From Pseudomonas arsenicoxydans (GTDB taxonomy: Bacteria; Pseudomonadota; Gammaproteobacteria; Pseudomonadales; Pseudomonadaceae): a stretch of 64,000 bases of DNA. Location: contig NZ_RCZE01000001.1 of assembly GCF_006438915.1 (NCBI RefSeq), forward strand, positions 606,325 through 670,324, read 5' to 3'. Positions 12,098 through 22,430 of the stretch are shown here, one piece after another; position 1 is the stretch's first letter; each line of letters opens with the position of its first letter. The notes beneath the pieces are model-generated. The model was not told the DNA's origin. It was given only the letters and a program-made list of their open reading frames with translations, and did not search any database. A program made the translations under genes and the position numbers.

Positions 12098-13053
12098 TGA
12101 GCGTCCGCCGCTTGACCGAGCACAGTGCCGACGGCGAATTTCTCTTTACGGCTGTTGAACAGATCGCTGAAGTTCAGTGCTTTGCCGCCGGGCAATTGCA
12201 GGCGGGTCAAGCACAAAGCCTGCTCACCGCAAGCGACGATCAAGCCGTCCTTGCTGGCGTTGAGGATTTCACCTGGCGCGCCCTTCCCTTCGGCTAGGCT
12301 CGCGGCCAGCACTTTCAGCGCTTCGCCATTCAGCGTGCTGTGGGTCACCGGCCATGGGTTGAAGGCGCGAACCAGACGTTCGAGCTCGATAGCCGGACGA
12401 TTCCAGTCGATGCGCGCTTCGTCCTTGTTCAATTTGTGAGCATAAGTGGCGAGGCTGTCATCCTGCACTTCGCCTTCCAGCGTGCCAGCGGCGAGACCGG
12501 CAATTGCCTGAATCACGGCCGGTGGGCCCATCTCTGCCAGACGATCATGCAGGCTGCCGCCGGTGTCGTCAGCGCTGATCGGCGTGGCGACTTTGAGCAA
12601 CATCGGCCCGGTGTCCAGGCCCAGTTCCATGCGCATCACAGTGACGCCACTTTCGCTGTCGCCCGCTTCGACGGCGCGCTGGATCGGCGCCGCCCCGCGC
12701 CAGCGAGGCAGCAGGGACGCGTGGCTGTTGATGCAGCCCAGCCGCGGAATATCCAGCACCACTTGCGGCAGGATCAGGCCGTAGGCGACCACCACCAGCA
12801 AGTCCGGCTTGAGCGCGGCCAGTTCAGCCTGAGCGTCTTCGTTGCGCAGGGTCGGCGGTTGCAACACCGGGATGTTGTTTTCCAACGCCAACTGCTTGAC
12901 CGGGCTCGGCATCAGCTTTTGCCCACGACCCGCCGGACGGTCCGGTTGGGTGTAGACCGCGACGATCTCATAAGGGCTGTCGAGCAGGGCCTTGAGGTGG
13001 TCCGCGGCGAATTCCGGGGTGCCGGCAAAGACGATGCGCAATGGCTCAGTCAT
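12094..13053 (-). CDS. fmt: Methionyl-tRNA formyltransferase
   Basis: Formylates initiator Met-tRNA using 10-formyltetrahydrofolate. I choose the ATG at 13053 (319 residues, [15 protein letters not shown]). The in-frame start 13 codons upstream adds an unconserved leader overlapping a hairpin. The catalytic Asn/His/Asp region appears as [18 protein letters not shown]. It follows def and pairs functionally with it, since Fmt adds the formyl group that Def removes. Confidence 0.97.
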   Translation of the reverse strand: MTEPLRIVFAGTPEFAADHLKALLDSPYEIVAVYTQPDRPAGRGQKLMPSPVKQLALENNIPVLQPPTLRNEDAQAELAALKPDLLVVVAYGLILPQVVLDIPRLGCINSHASLLPRWRGAAPIQRAVEAGDSESGVTVMRMELGLDTGPMLLKVATPISADDTGGSLHDRLAEMGPPAVIQAIAGLAAGTLEGEVQDDSLATYAHKLNKDEARIDWNRPAIELERLVRAFNPWPVTHSTLNGEALKVLAASLAEGKGAPGEILNASKDGLIVACGEQALCLTRLQLPGGKALNFSDLFNSRKEKFAVGTVLGQAADAQ

Positions 13054-13074
13054 GTTAAAGGTCTCGCAAAAGAA

Positions 13075-13098
13075 AAAGGCTTGCCGCAGCAAGCCTTT
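13075..13098 (-). terminator. Hairpin between def and fmt, terminator-like on the minus strand
   Basis: The stem AAAGGCTTGC / GCAAGCCTTT with a CGCA loop is followed, in the direction of def-fmt transcription, by TTTCTTTT. It sits in the 57-base def-fmt gap and would partly terminate the operon after def. Confidence 0.7.
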
Positions 13099-13110
13099 GA
13101 AAGGAGGGCA

Positions 13111-13617
13111 TCAAGCGTTCTGGCGATGGAGCTTTTCCAGTTTCTTCTTGATTCGGTCGCGTTTGAGACTGGACAGGTAGTCGACGAACAATTTGCCGTT
13201 CAGGTGGTCGCATTCATGCTGGATGCACACGGCGAGCAGGCCTTCGGCGATCAGTTCGTAAGGCTGGCCGTCGCGGTCCAGGGCCTTGATCTTGACCTTC
13301 TGTGGGCGATCGACGTTTTCGTAAAAGCCCGGCACCGAGAGGCAGCCTTCCTGGTATTGCTCCATCTCGTCGGTCAGGGTCTCGAACTCGGGGTTGATGA
13401 ACACCCGCGGTTCGCTGCGGTCTTCGGAGAGGTCCATCACCACGATACGTTTGTGCACGTTGACCTGGGTTGCGGCGAGGCCGATGCCTGGCGCTTCATA
13501 CATTGTTTCAAACATGTCATCGACCAACTGACGCACTTCGTCGTCCACTACGGCCACAGGTTTGGCGATAGTGCGCAGGCGCGAGTCGGGAAATTCGAGG
13601 ATGTCTAAAATGGCCAT
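13111..13617 (-). CDS. def: Peptide deformylase
   Basis: A metalloenzyme removing the N-formyl group from nascent proteins. The 168 residues carry all three signature motifs: [17 protein letters not shown] (metal-ligand Cys), and the HExxH-type QHECDHLNG (two His ligands and catalytic Glu). It is first gene of def-fmt-rsmB-trkA and divergent from tsaP across 168 bases. Confidence 0.98.
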   Translation of the reverse strand: MAILDILEFPDSRLRTIAKPVAVVDDEVRQLVDDMFETMYEAPGIGLAATQVNVHKRIVVMDLSEDRSEPRVFINPEFETLTDEMEQYQEGCLSVPGFYENVDRPQKVKIKALDRDGQPYELIAEGLLAVCIQHECDHLNGKLFVDYLSSLKRDRIKKKLEKLHRQNA

Positions 13618-13785
13618 AAGCTTGATTGCTGCACATGTGAGGAAAGTCGGGTCGATGGCCTGGCGGGTCCGAAGATGCAGGCTACCGTTGTAAAACGTAG
13701 CTCCCTTTTCTTAGTAAAGCACGGGGAGCGAGCCACGAAGGCTCTGGCGTTTTACGCGAACGCACATAATAAAGGGATTCACCGC

Positions 13786-14811
13786 ATGAGGAAATCACTA
13801 CTCGCCTTGCTCCTTCTGGCTTCGGCCGGTGTGGCGCACGGGCAAGTGCAACTCAAGGAAGGTTTTCCACAGCAATACACAGTGGTTACGGGGGACACAC
13901 TCTGGGACATCTCCGGTAAATACCTGCGCCAGCCGTGGCAATGGCCCGAGCTGTGGCAAGCCAATCCGCAAATCGAAAACCCCAATCTCATCTATCCCGG
14001 CGATTCGCTGTCGCTGGTCTACGTCAACGGCCAGCCGCGGCTGACCCTCAATCGCGGTGAATCACGCGGCACGATCAAGCTGTCGCCTCGTGTGCGCAGT
14101 TCGGCGGTGGCCGAAGCCATTCCGAGCATTCCGCTACGATCGATCAACAGCTTTTTGCTGAGTAACCGCATCATCGACAATGTCGAGGATTTCAATAAGG
14201 CGCCGTACATCGTCGCCGGCGACGCCGAACGCGTGCTGAGCGGCACCGGCGACCGCATCTTCGCCCGTGGTCATTTCGATCCCGATCAACCGGTTTACGG
14301 GATCTTCCGTCAGGGCAAGGTCTACACCGACCCCGAAACCAAAGAATTTTTGGGAATTAATGCCGACGACATTGGTGGCGGGGAAATTGTTGCCACTGAA
14401 GGCGACGTCGCTACCCTCGCCTTGCAGCGCACGACCCAGGAAGTGCGCCTCGGCGACCGCTTGTTCAGCGGCGAAGAACGCTCGATCAACTCGACCTTCA
14501 TGCCCAGCGCGCCGAAAACACCAGTCAACGGGCTGATCATCGATGTGCCGCGCGGGGTGACGCAGATTGGCGCGCTGGATGTGGTCACGCTGAACAAGGG
14601 GCAGCGTGATGGCCTTGTCGAAGGCAACGTGCTGGTGGTGATGAAAACCGGCGAAACCGTGCGCGACCGGATCACTGGCCAGCCCCTGAAGATCCCCGAT
14701 GAGCAGGCCGGATTGCTGATGGTTTTCCGCACCTACGACAAGCTCAGCTACGGGCTGGTGCTGACCGCTTCGCGCTCGTTGGCCGTGATGGACAAGGTGC
14801 GAAATCCTTAG
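13786..14811 (+). CDS. tsaP: LysM-domain secretin-associated protein TsaP
   Basis: A 341-residue exported protein with the signal peptide MRKSLLALLLLASAGVAHG. It has one LysM peptidoglycan-binding domain (about residues 28-78, from YTVVTGDTLWDISGKYL to IYPGDSLSLVYV) and a long C-terminal region. Length, architecture and position upstream of dprA match P. aeruginosa PA0020 (TsaP), which anchors the type IV pilus secretin to peptidoglycan. The start at 13786 has an AAAGGGA ribosome site; longer frames to 13675 lack a signal peptide at the terminus. Confidence 0.88.
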   Translation: MRKSLLALLLLASAGVAHGQVQLKEGFPQQYTVVTGDTLWDISGKYLRQPWQWPELWQANPQIENPNLIYPGDSLSLVYVNGQPRLTLNRGESRGTIKLSPRVRSSAVAEAIPSIPLRSINSFLLSNRIIDNVEDFNKAPYIVAGDAERVLSGTGDRIFARGHFDPDQPVYGIFRQGKVYTDPETKEFLGINADDIGGGEIVATEGDVATLALQRTTQEVRLGDRLFSGEERSINSTFMPSAPKTPVNGLIIDVPRGVTQIGALDVVTLNKGQRDGLVEGNVLVVMKTGETVRDRITGQPLKIPDEQAGLLMVFRTYDKLSYGLVLTASRSLAVMDKVRNP

Positions 14812-14836
14812 CCAGCTCCACAAGTTACCAACAGAG

Positions 14837-14845
14837 TTATCCACA
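14837..14845 (+). promoter_or_regulatory. DnaA box upstream of dprA
   Basis: TTATCCACA, a perfect match, in the 79-base gap between tsaP and dprA. Confidence 0.5.
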
Positions 14846-14890
14846 GCTTATTCCCGTTTGAACGGGGCCCATAACGATCAAGGATGATCC

Positions 14891-15991
14891 ATGTCGCTGC
14901 CTGCCGTTACACCGGTTTCCCCTGCGGAACTGGAAGCTCGTTTACGTTTGCACCGTTTGCCGGAACTCGGCCCGGCGCGTTTCAAGAAGCTGCTTGAAGC
15001 GTTCGGTTCGGCGTCCAAAGCCATCAGTGCGCCGGCCAGTGCCTGGCGGTCGCTGGGCTTGCCATTGGCGTGCGCCGAGGCTCGCCGCGCCAACGACGTG
15101 CGCGATGGCGCCAGTCATGCATTGGCCTGGCTAGAGCGTCCGGGCCAGCATTTACTGATGTGGGACCAGCCTGACTACCCGGCGCTGCTGGCGGAAATCA
15201 GTGACGCGCCGCCGCTGTTGTTCGTGGCGGGCGATCCGGGGATTCTGGAAAAACCGCAACTGGCGATGGTCGGCAGTCGTCGCGCTTCACGGCCGGGCAT
15301 GGACACCGCTGCCGCATTTTCTCGCAGCCTGGCGGGTGCCGGTTTTGTCATCACCAGCGGTCTGGCGCTGGGCATTGATGCGGCCGCGCATCAAGCCGCG
15401 CTGGACGTGGGCGGGCGAACGGTCGGTGTACTTGGCACGGGACTTGAAAAGTTTTATCCACAGCGCAATCGACGACTGGCCGACGCCATGATTGCGTCGG
15501 GCAGTGCGGTGCTTTCGGAGTTCCCGCTGGACGCAGGCCCGACCGCCAGCAACTTCCCCCGGCGCAATCGAATCATCAGCGGTTTGTCGCTTGGCGTGCT
15601 GGTGGTCGAGGCCAGTGTGGCGAGTGGCTCGTTGATCACCGCGAGGCTGGCGGCGGAGCAAGGTCGGGAGGTGTATGCGATTCCTGGATCGATCCATCAT
15701 CCCGGCGCCAAGGGCTGTCATCAGTTGATCCGGGACGGCGCGATGCTGGTGGAAACCATCGAACATATCCTCGAAGCCTTGCGCGGCTGGCAACAGTTGC
15801 CGTTGTACAGCGAGGCCCCTTCTGTTACTCATCCGTTGCTCATGCTGTTGCACGCGGCCCCACACACCAGTGAAGCGTTGTCCGTCAGCAGCGGCTGGGC
15901 TTTGCCCAAAGTGCTGGCGGCGCTGACCGAACTGGAAATGGAGGGCCGCGCCGTTTGCGAAAGCGGGCGCTGGTTTGCGCGGGTGAGCTAG
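14891..15991 (+). CDS. dprA: DNA-processing protein DprA
   Basis: A single-stranded-DNA-binding, RecA-loading protein needed for natural transformation. The 366 residues contain an N-terminal SAM-like region, the Rossmann-like DprA core (VGSRRASRPG, SGLALGIDAAAHQAAL, TVGVLGTGL, then the conserved NFPRRNRIISGLS) and a C-terminal winged-helix-like domain. The ribosome site is AAGGATG. It is the middle gene of the tsaP-dprA-tsaC run. Confidence 0.96.
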   Translation: MSLPAVTPVSPAELEARLRLHRLPELGPARFKKLLEAFGSASKAISAPASAWRSLGLPLACAEARRANDVRDGASHALAWLERPGQHLLMWDQPDYPALLAEISDAPPLLFVAGDPGILEKPQLAMVGSRRASRPGMDTAAAFSRSLAGAGFVITSGLALGIDAAAHQAALDVGGRTVGVLGTGLEKFYPQRNRRLADAMIASGSAVLSEFPLDAGPTASNFPRRNRIISGLSLGVLVVEASVASGSLITARLAAEQGREVYAIPGSIHHPGAKGCHQLIRDGAMLVETIEHILEALRGWQQLPLYSEAPSVTHPLLMLLHAAPHTSEALSVSSGWALPKVLAALTELEMEGRAVCESGRWFARVS

Positions 15992-16045
15992 GTTTTATAA
16001 GGAACATCGGTAAACTGCGCGGAGCCTTTTTTCGGAGAGTTTTTC

Positions 16046-16603
16046 ATGGTCAACAGTTGGCGTGTGCAACAAGCCGCGCAAGCCGTTCGCGCAGGTGCGG
16101 TGATTGCCTATCCAACCGAAGCGGTCTGGGGGTTGGGTTGCGATCCGTGGGACGAACAGGCGGTGCATCGTCTACTGATGCTCAAGGGCCGGTCTTTGAA
16201 CAAGGGGCTGATTCTGGTCGCCGACAACATCCGCCAGTTCGACTTCCTCTTCGAAGACTTCCCGGAACTGTGGATGGACCGCATGGCCAGCACCTGGCCC
16301 GGGCCGAACACCTGGCTGGTGCCGCACCAGAATCTTTTGCCGCAGTGGATCACTGGCGTGCACGAGACGGTGGCGCTCAGGGTCAGCGATCATCCGCTGG
16401 TGCGGGATTTGTGCGCAGCGGTCGGGCCGCTGGTTTCCACCTCGGCCAACCCGCAAGGACGCCCGGCGGCGCGTACGCGGATTCGTGTGGAGCAATATTT
16501 CCGCGGGCAGGTGGATTATGTGTTGGGCGGGAATCTGGGAGGGCGCAAGAATCCGAGCGTTATCCGGGATCTCGCGACCGGCCACGTTGTGCGCCCCGAT
16601 TAA
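16046..16603 (+). CDS. tsaC: Threonylcarbamoyl-AMP synthase
   Basis: A YrdC-family enzyme making threonylcarbamoyl-AMP for the t6A37 tRNA modification. The 185 residues show the YrdC features [29 protein letters not shown] and the nucleotide-binding [12 protein letters not shown]. The start at 16046 follows GGAGAG. It is 54 bases after dprA. Confidence 0.95.
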   Translation: MVNSWRVQQAAQAVRAGAVIAYPTEAVWGLGCDPWDEQAVHRLLMLKGRSLNKGLILVADNIRQFDFLFEDFPELWMDRMASTWPGPNTWLVPHQNLLPQWITGVHETVALRVSDHPLVRDLCAAVGPLVSTSANPQGRPAARTRIRVEQYFRGQVDYVLGGNLGGRKNPSVIRDLATGHVVRPD

Positions 16604-16618
16604 AACCGCGTCATCGTT

Positions 16619-16685
16619 CATCGCGGGCAAGCCCGGCTCCCACAGGTTTCGGTGATCCCTGTGGGAGCCGGGCTTGCCCGCGATG
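16619..16685. repeat. REP palindrome (GCCGGGCTTGCCCGCGATG class)
   Basis: A near-perfect 67-base inverted repeat, CATCGCGGGCAAGCCCGG...CCGGGCTTGCCCGCGATG, between the convergent genes tsaC and qor. It probably also acts as a bidirectional transcript end. Confidence 0.9.
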
Positions 16686-16691
16686 GGGCCC

Positions 16692-17669
16692 TCAAGGCAA
16701 CAATACTGTCGAGCCAGTCGTGCGCCGCGCCGACAATTCGGTCTGCGCCTTCGCCGCGTCAGCCAACGGATACGTGTGACTGATGTCCACGTTCAACTTC
16801 CCGCTGATGATCATCTCAAACAACTCATCCGCCATCCGCTGCAGGTTTTCGGCATTGTTGGCGTAAGTCGCGAGCGTCGGTCGGGTCACGTACAGCGAAC
16901 CTTTCGCCGACAATATCCCCAGATTGACCCCGTCTACCGCGCCTGAGGCGTTACCAAAACTCACCACCAGACCGCGTGGGGAAACGCTGTCCAGCGACGT
17001 CAGCCACGTGTCTTTGCCAACGCCGTCGTACACCACCGGCACCTTCTTCCCGTCGGTCAATTCCAGTACGCGTTGTGCGACGTTTTCATGGCTGTAATCG
17101 ATGGTCGCCCAGGCACCGTTGGCCTTGGCCAGTGCGGCTTTCTCCGGCGAGCTGACCGTACCGATCAACTTCACGCCCAATGCCTTGGCCCATTGGCACG
17201 CCAGCGAACCGACACCCCCAGCGGCGGCGTGGAACAGAATGGTTTCGCCACCCTTGAGTTCATAGGTCTGACGCAGCAGGTACTGCACGGTCAGGCCCTT
17301 GAGCATCACCCCGGCCGCCGTTTCGAAGCTGATCGCCTCTGGCAGCAGCACCAGATTGGCCTCGGGCAACACATGAACATCGCTGTAGGCGCCCAGCGGG
17401 CCGCTGCCGTAAGCCACGCGATCGCCGATCTTGAAGCGGGTCACTTCGCTGCCCACCGCCTCGACGATGCCCGCGCCTTCCGAACCCAGGCCCGATGGCA
17501 GGGCTGGCGGCGGGTAGAGGCCGCTGCGGTAATAAGTGTCGATGAAGTTCAGGCCGATAGCCTTGTTGGCGACGCGGACTTGCTGCGGGCCGGGCTCAGC
17601 AGGTTGGAATTCGACGTACTCGAGCACTTCGGGGCCGCCATGGGCGCGGAACTGGATTCGCTTTGCCAT
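16692..17669 (-). CDS. qor: NADPH:quinone oxidoreductase
   Basis: A zinc-independent medium-chain dehydrogenase/reductase that reduces quinones with NADPH. It has 325 residues from the ATG at 17669, which has the strong ribosome site AAGGAG; upstream open frame is antisense to hemF and was rejected. The N-terminal GroES-like fold includes the quinone-oxidoreductase segment around GSEGAGIVEAVG, and the Rossmann motif is HAAAGGVGSLACQWAK. It is divergent from hemF and convergent with tsaC. Confidence 0.95.
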   Translation of the reverse strand: MAKRIQFRAHGGPEVLEYVEFQPAEPGPQQVRVANKAIGLNFIDTYYRSGLYPPPALPSGLGSEGAGIVEAVGSEVTRFKIGDRVAYGSGPLGAYSDVHVLPEANLVLLPEAISFETAAGVMLKGLTVQYLLRQTYELKGGETILFHAAAGGVGSLACQWAKALGVKLIGTVSSPEKAALAKANGAWATIDYSHENVAQRVLELTDGKKVPVVYDGVGKDTWLTSLDSVSPRGLVVSFGNASGAVDGVNLGILSAKGSLYVTRPTLATYANNAENLQRMADELFEMIISGKLNVDISHTYPLADAAKAQTELSARRTTGSTVLLP

Positions 17670-17722
17670 CAGAACTCTCCTTAGGTCATTTGCCAAGCGC
17701 CCTATCGGACTCCTAACCCTGA

Positions 17723-18739
<1,017 letters not shown>

Positions 18740-18752
18740 ACGAGGAGTTCTG

Positions 18753-19574
18753 ATGGACCGTTACGTCGTATTCGGTAACCCGATTGGCCACAGCAAGTCG
18801 CCGCTGATCCACCGTTTGTTCGCCGAGCAAACCGCTCAGCAACTGGACTACAGCACTTCGCTGGCGCCACTCGACGACTTTTCCGACTTCGCTCGGGCGT
18901 TTTTCCGCGAAGGTCGCGGCGCCAATGTGACGGTGCCTTTCAAGGAAGACGCGTTTCGCCTGGCCGACAGCCTGACGGAACGTGCGCAACGAGCTGGCGC
19001 GGTGAACACCTTGAGCAAACTCGCCGACGGCAGCCTGCTGGGGGATAACACCGACGGCGCCGGGCTGGTGCGGGACCTGACGGTTAACGCCGGTTTCAGC
19101 CTCAAGGGCAAACGCATTTTGCTGCTTGGTGCGGGCGGCGCAGTGCGCGGTGCACTGGAACCCTTGCTGGCCGAGCAACCGGCCTCGGTGATCATCGCCA
19201 ACCGCACGGTGGAAAAAGCCGAGTTGCTGGCGGAATTGTTCGCGGACCTGGGGCCGGTATCGGCCAGCGGTTTCGATTGGCTGAAGGAATCGGTGGACCT
19301 GATCATCAACGCGACATCGGCGAGCCTGTCCGGTGATGTGCCGCCGATTGCCGGTAGTTTGATCGAACCGGGCAAGACAGTTTGCTACGACATGATGTAT
19401 GGCAAGGAACCGACTTCGTTCTGCCGTTGGGCCACGGAACATGGCGCGGCAGTGTCGATGGATGGTTTAGGCATGCTCGCGGAGCAAGCGGCGGAAGCCT
19501 TCTTCCTGTGGCGCGGTGTGCGTCCGGATACGGCGCCGGTGCTGGCCGAACTCCGCCGGCAGCTCGCGCTCTAG
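18753..19574 (+). CDS. aroE: Shikimate dehydrogenase (NADP+)
   Basis: Reduces 3-dehydroshikimate in aromatic amino acid synthesis. The 273 residues contain the substrate site [13 protein letters not shown], the catalytic Lys in [20 protein letters not shown], and the NADP-binding [19 protein letters not shown] ribosome site precedes the start. It is cotranscribed with hemF. Confidence 0.97.
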   Translation: MDRYVVFGNPIGHSKSPLIHRLFAEQTAQQLDYSTSLAPLDDFSDFARAFFREGRGANVTVPFKEDAFRLADSLTERAQRAGAVNTLSKLADGSLLGDNTDGAGLVRDLTVNAGFSLKGKRILLLGAGGAVRGALEPLLAEQPASVIIANRTVEKAELLAELFADLGPVSASGFDWLKESVDLIINATSASLSGDVPPIAGSLIEPGKTVCYDMMYGKEPTSFCRWATEHGAAVSMDGLGMLAEQAAEAFFLWRGVRPDTAPVLAELRRQLAL

Positions 19575-19579
19575 GCTTT

Positions 19580-19677
19580 TGTGGCGAGGGGGCTTGCCCC
19601 CGTTCGGCCGCGAAGCGGTCGTGGCTTCTTGGAGGGACGGCTTCGCCGTCCAACGGGGGTAAGCCCCCTCGCCACAG
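19580..19677. repeat. Inverted REP pair (GGCGAGGGGGCTTGCCCCCGTT class)
   Basis: Two facing units, GTGGCGAGGGGGCTTGCCCC and GGGGGTAAGCCCCCTCGCCAC, enclose about 50 bases that contain a further small inverted repeat, GGACGGCTTCGCCGTCC. It lies between convergent aroE and the SulP gene. Confidence 0.9.
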
Positions 19678-19705
19678 GTTATGCTTTCGTCATCACAGCG
19701 TTGTT

Positions 19706-21274
19706 TCAGTCTTCAAACCGGATCGGGCACTTCTCTGCCCCTTCCAGCTTCCGCAACTCCTCCACCACCTGCGGCCGCGCGCGCCGCAGCGTCAGGCTGC
19801 GATCCTGCTTCAACAGCCGCCGTGCTTCTTGGTGCAGCATTTCCACACCTGAATAATCGATGAAGTTGATCTGCTGCGCCTCGATCACTACGCGCGCACC
19901 GTGCAGGCGTTGCAGGCGCACTTGCAGGTAATGGCTGGCGCCGAAAAAGATCGAACCCCCGACCCGCAGAATATCTTCATCCCCTTCGCGAGAATGCTGA
20001 ACCCTCGGTTGTGAGGTGCGTTTGAGGTAGAAGAACAACGAGGCGAGCACCCCGGCATAAATCGCCGTCTGCAACTCCAGCAGCAACGTGGCGACACAGG
20101 TCAGCGCCATGACCAGGAATTCCGCGCGGCTGACGCGCAGCAGCGCACGAATACCGCGATGGTCGACCAACCCCCAGGCGATCAGCAGAATGCTGCCGGC
20201 CATCGCCGGAATCGGGATGTGAGCGATCAGCCCGGCGCCGAAAATCGCGAACAGTGCGACCCACATGGCCGAGAATACCCCTGCCATCGGTGAGCAGGCG
20301 CCGGCTTCATAACTCAAACCCGAACGGGTGAAAGATCCGGCTGACAGCGAACCGGAAAAAAACGCCCCGACGATGTTCGACAGGCCTTGAGCGCGGATTT
20401 CCTGATTGGCGTCGAGCAATTGCTGCGAGCGGGCCGACAAGGAGCGGGCAATCGACAGGCTGGTCACCAATCCCAGCATGCCCACCGCCACCGCGCTCGG
20501 TAGCAGGCGCAGGATCAGGTCCAGATCCAGCGGCACCGGGCTGAACGGCGGCAAGCGCCCGACAAAGGCGCTGACCAACTTCACATGGCCGAACATCGAT
20601 GGCCACAGCCACACCAGAAGCCCGCCGAGGATCAGCGTGATCAACAACGTCGGCCAGCGCGGTAGCAACATTTTCAGCACCGCGCCGACTGCGACCGTCG
20701 CCAGGCCCAGCACCAACGACGGTTTATCCAAGGCACCGAGGTGCTTGAACAGCATCAGGAAGCTGTCCAGTGCGGTGGCCTGGCTGGGCAAGTCCAGCCC
20801 CAGCAAGTTCGGCAACTGCCCGATGGCAATTACCACCGCGGCACCGAGGGTGAAACCCAGCACCACCGAATGCGAGACGAAATTCACCAGGGCACCGAAC
20901 CGCAGCATGCCCAGCAGCCATTGGAAAATACCGGCCAGGAGCGTCAGCAGCAGGATCAGCGTGATGTAGTCCTGTGACGCGGGGACGGCCAGTGGACTGA
21001 CGCTGGCGAACAGGACAATGGAGATTGCCGCCGTAGGACCGCAGATCAGATGCCACGACGAACCCCACAGGCAGGCGATCAAAACCGGGATGATCGCGGC
21101 GTACAAGCCGTATTCCGGTGGGAGACCGGCGATCAGTGCGTAGGCAATGGACTGTGGTAACGCGAGAATCGCCCCGCTGAGGCCGACGATCAGGTCACGC
21201 CCGACGCTGGCGCGGGTTTGCCGGGGCATCCAACTGAGGAAGGGGAAGAGTGAATGGCGGCTGGGGAAGGCCAT
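19706..21274 (-). CDS. SulP-family anion transporter
   Basis: A SulP/SLC26-type inner-membrane transporter, probably for sulfate or another anion. It has 522 residues from the ATG at 21274. The frame stays open to 21433 only because it reads through a REP element. The first half has the conserved ALPQSIAYALIAGLPPEYGLYA segment and about 10-12 hydrophobic helices; the cytoplasmic C-terminus (about 410-520) is a STAS domain. The position matches P. aeruginosa PA0029. Substrate is not determined by sequence; next to choline-sulfate genes, sulfate is a reasonable guess. Confidence 0.9.
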   Translation of the reverse strand: MAFPSRHSLFPFLSWMPRQTRASVGRDLIVGLSGAILALPQSIAYALIAGLPPEYGLYAAIIPVLIACLWGSSWHLICGPTAAISIVLFASVSPLAVPASQDYITLILLLTLLAGIFQWLLGMLRFGALVNFVSHSVVLGFTLGAAVVIAIGQLPNLLGLDLPSQATALDSFLMLFKHLGALDKPSLVLGLATVAVGAVLKMLLPRWPTLLITLILGGLLVWLWPSMFGHVKLVSAFVGRLPPFSPVPLDLDLILRLLPSAVAVGMLGLVTSLSIARSLSARSQQLLDANQEIRAQGLSNIVGAFFSGSLSAGSFTRSGLSYEAGACSPMAGVFSAMWVALFAIFGAGLIAHIPIPAMAGSILLIAWGLVDHRGIRALLRVSRAEFLVMALTCVATLLLELQTAIYAGVLASLFFYLKRTSQPRVQHSREGDEDILRVGGSIFFGASHYLQVRLQRLHGARVVIEAQQINFIDYSGVEMLHQEARRLLKQDRSLTLRRARPQVVEELRKLEGAEKCPIRFED

Positions 21275-21326
21275 GGGTCCTCTCGGGTGGGGTTTTGGCG
21301 CAAGAGTATCAGGACCAATTGAACAT

Positions 21327-21458
21327 TGTGGCGAGGGAGCTTGCTCCCGCTCGGCTGCGCAGCAGCCGCAAATCGGATAACTCGGTGAGAATGACAAACC
21401 GCGTTTGTCGATTTGGGAGCGCTGCGCACTCAAGCGGGAGCAAGCTCCCTCGCCACAG
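21327..21458. repeat. Inverted REP pair (GCGAGGGAGCTTGCTCCCGCT variant)
   Basis: TGTGGCGAGGGAGCTTGCTCC and its reverse complement flank about 85 bases between the SulP gene start and the choX stop. The unit differs from the 19580 pair by compensating changes (GGG..CCC to GGA..TCC), which preserve the stem. Confidence 0.88.
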
Positions 21459-21465
21459 GTGACCG

Positions 21466-22386
21466 TTACAACTTGGCTTTAACCGCCGGCAACGCGTCCT
21501 TGCCGTCCGCTGTCTTCACGCCATCGAGCCATTTATCCAGCACCGCCGGATTGGCCTTGATCCACGCCTTGGCCGCGTCCGCATTGCTGACTTTCTTGTT
21601 CACCACCTCGGCCATGATGCTGTTCTCCATGTCCTGGGTGAAACTCAGGTTGGTCAGCAGTTTGCCCACATTCGGACAGGCTTCGGCGTACCCCTTGCGG
21701 GTCAGGGTGTGCACGCTGCCGGTGTCGCCGAAGTACTTCTCGCCGCCCTTCAGGTAATGCATTTTCAGCTGCACATTCATCGGGTGTGGGGTCCAGCCGA
21801 GGAAGGTCACGAATTTCTGTTTCTTCACTGCGCGAGACACTTCGGCCAACATCGCCTGTTCGCTGGACTCGACGAGTTTCCACTGGCCCATGTCGAAGTC
21901 GTTCTTCTTGATGATTTCCTGCAACGAGATATTCGCTGGCGCACCAGAGCCAATGCCGTAGATCTTCTTGTCGAACTTGTCGGCGAACTTGTTCAGGTCG
22001 GCAAAGTTATGCACACCCGCGTCCCACACATAATCCGGAACCGCGAGCGTAAATTCAGTGCCGTCGAGGTTTTTCGCCAATTGAGTGACATCGCCGGTGG
22101 CCACGAACTTGTCGTAGAAGCCCTGCTGCGCCGGCATCCAGTTACCCAAGAACACATCGACCTGGCCATCCTTCAGCCCGCCGAAGGTAATCGGCACCGC
22201 GAGGGTGTCGACCTTGGCCTTGTAGCCCATGCCATCCAGCAGAAACCCGGTGATGGCGTTGGTCGCGGCGATGTCGCTCCAGCCAGGGTCGGCCATTTTC
22301 ACCGTCTCGCAGCTTTGATCGGCATAGGCCGATGCGCTGCCCAGAGCCAAAAGCCCGACTGTCAGTGCTGTGGATAACTTTTGCAT
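21466..22386 (-). CDS. choX: Choline ABC transporter substrate-binding protein
   Basis: A periplasmic OpuAC/ProX-type binding protein for choline or related betaines. It has 306 residues from the ATG at 22386 (ribosome site AAGGGGAA), with signal peptide MQKLSTALTVGLLALGSASAYA. Conserved blocks include DPGWSDIAATNAI and VDVFLGNWMPAQQ. It lies 16 bases after betC in the same operon. No permease or ATPase genes accompany it, so it either feeds a transporter encoded elsewhere or acts as an orphan binding protein. Confidence 0.88.
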   Translation of the reverse strand: MQKLSTALTVGLLALGSASAYADQSCETVKMADPGWSDIAATNAITGFLLDGMGYKAKVDTLAVPITFGGLKDGQVDVFLGNWMPAQQGFYDKFVATGDVTQLAKNLDGTEFTLAVPDYVWDAGVHNFADLNKFADKFDKKIYGIGSGAPANISLQEIIKKNDFDMGQWKLVESSEQAMLAEVSRAVKKQKFVTFLGWTPHPMNVQLKMHYLKGGEKYFGDTGSVHTLTRKGYAEACPNVGKLLTNLSFTQDMENSIMAEVVNKKVSNADAAKAWIKANPAVLDKWLDGVKTADGKDALPAVKAKL

Positions 22387-22430
22387 GGACTTCCCCTTAA
22401 CATTATTGGTTTTGGCAGGGTTGTGGATAA
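22369..22430 (-). promoter_or_regulatory. Two DnaA boxes around the betC-choX junction
   Basis: TTATCCACA on the minus strand occurs at 22369-22377 (codons 4-6 of choX) and 22422-22430 (end of betC), 44 bases apart in the same orientation. Confidence 0.45.

Noticed and set aside
21275..21433. N-terminal extension of the SulP protein
   Set aside because: The extra residues are the translation of a REP palindrome.
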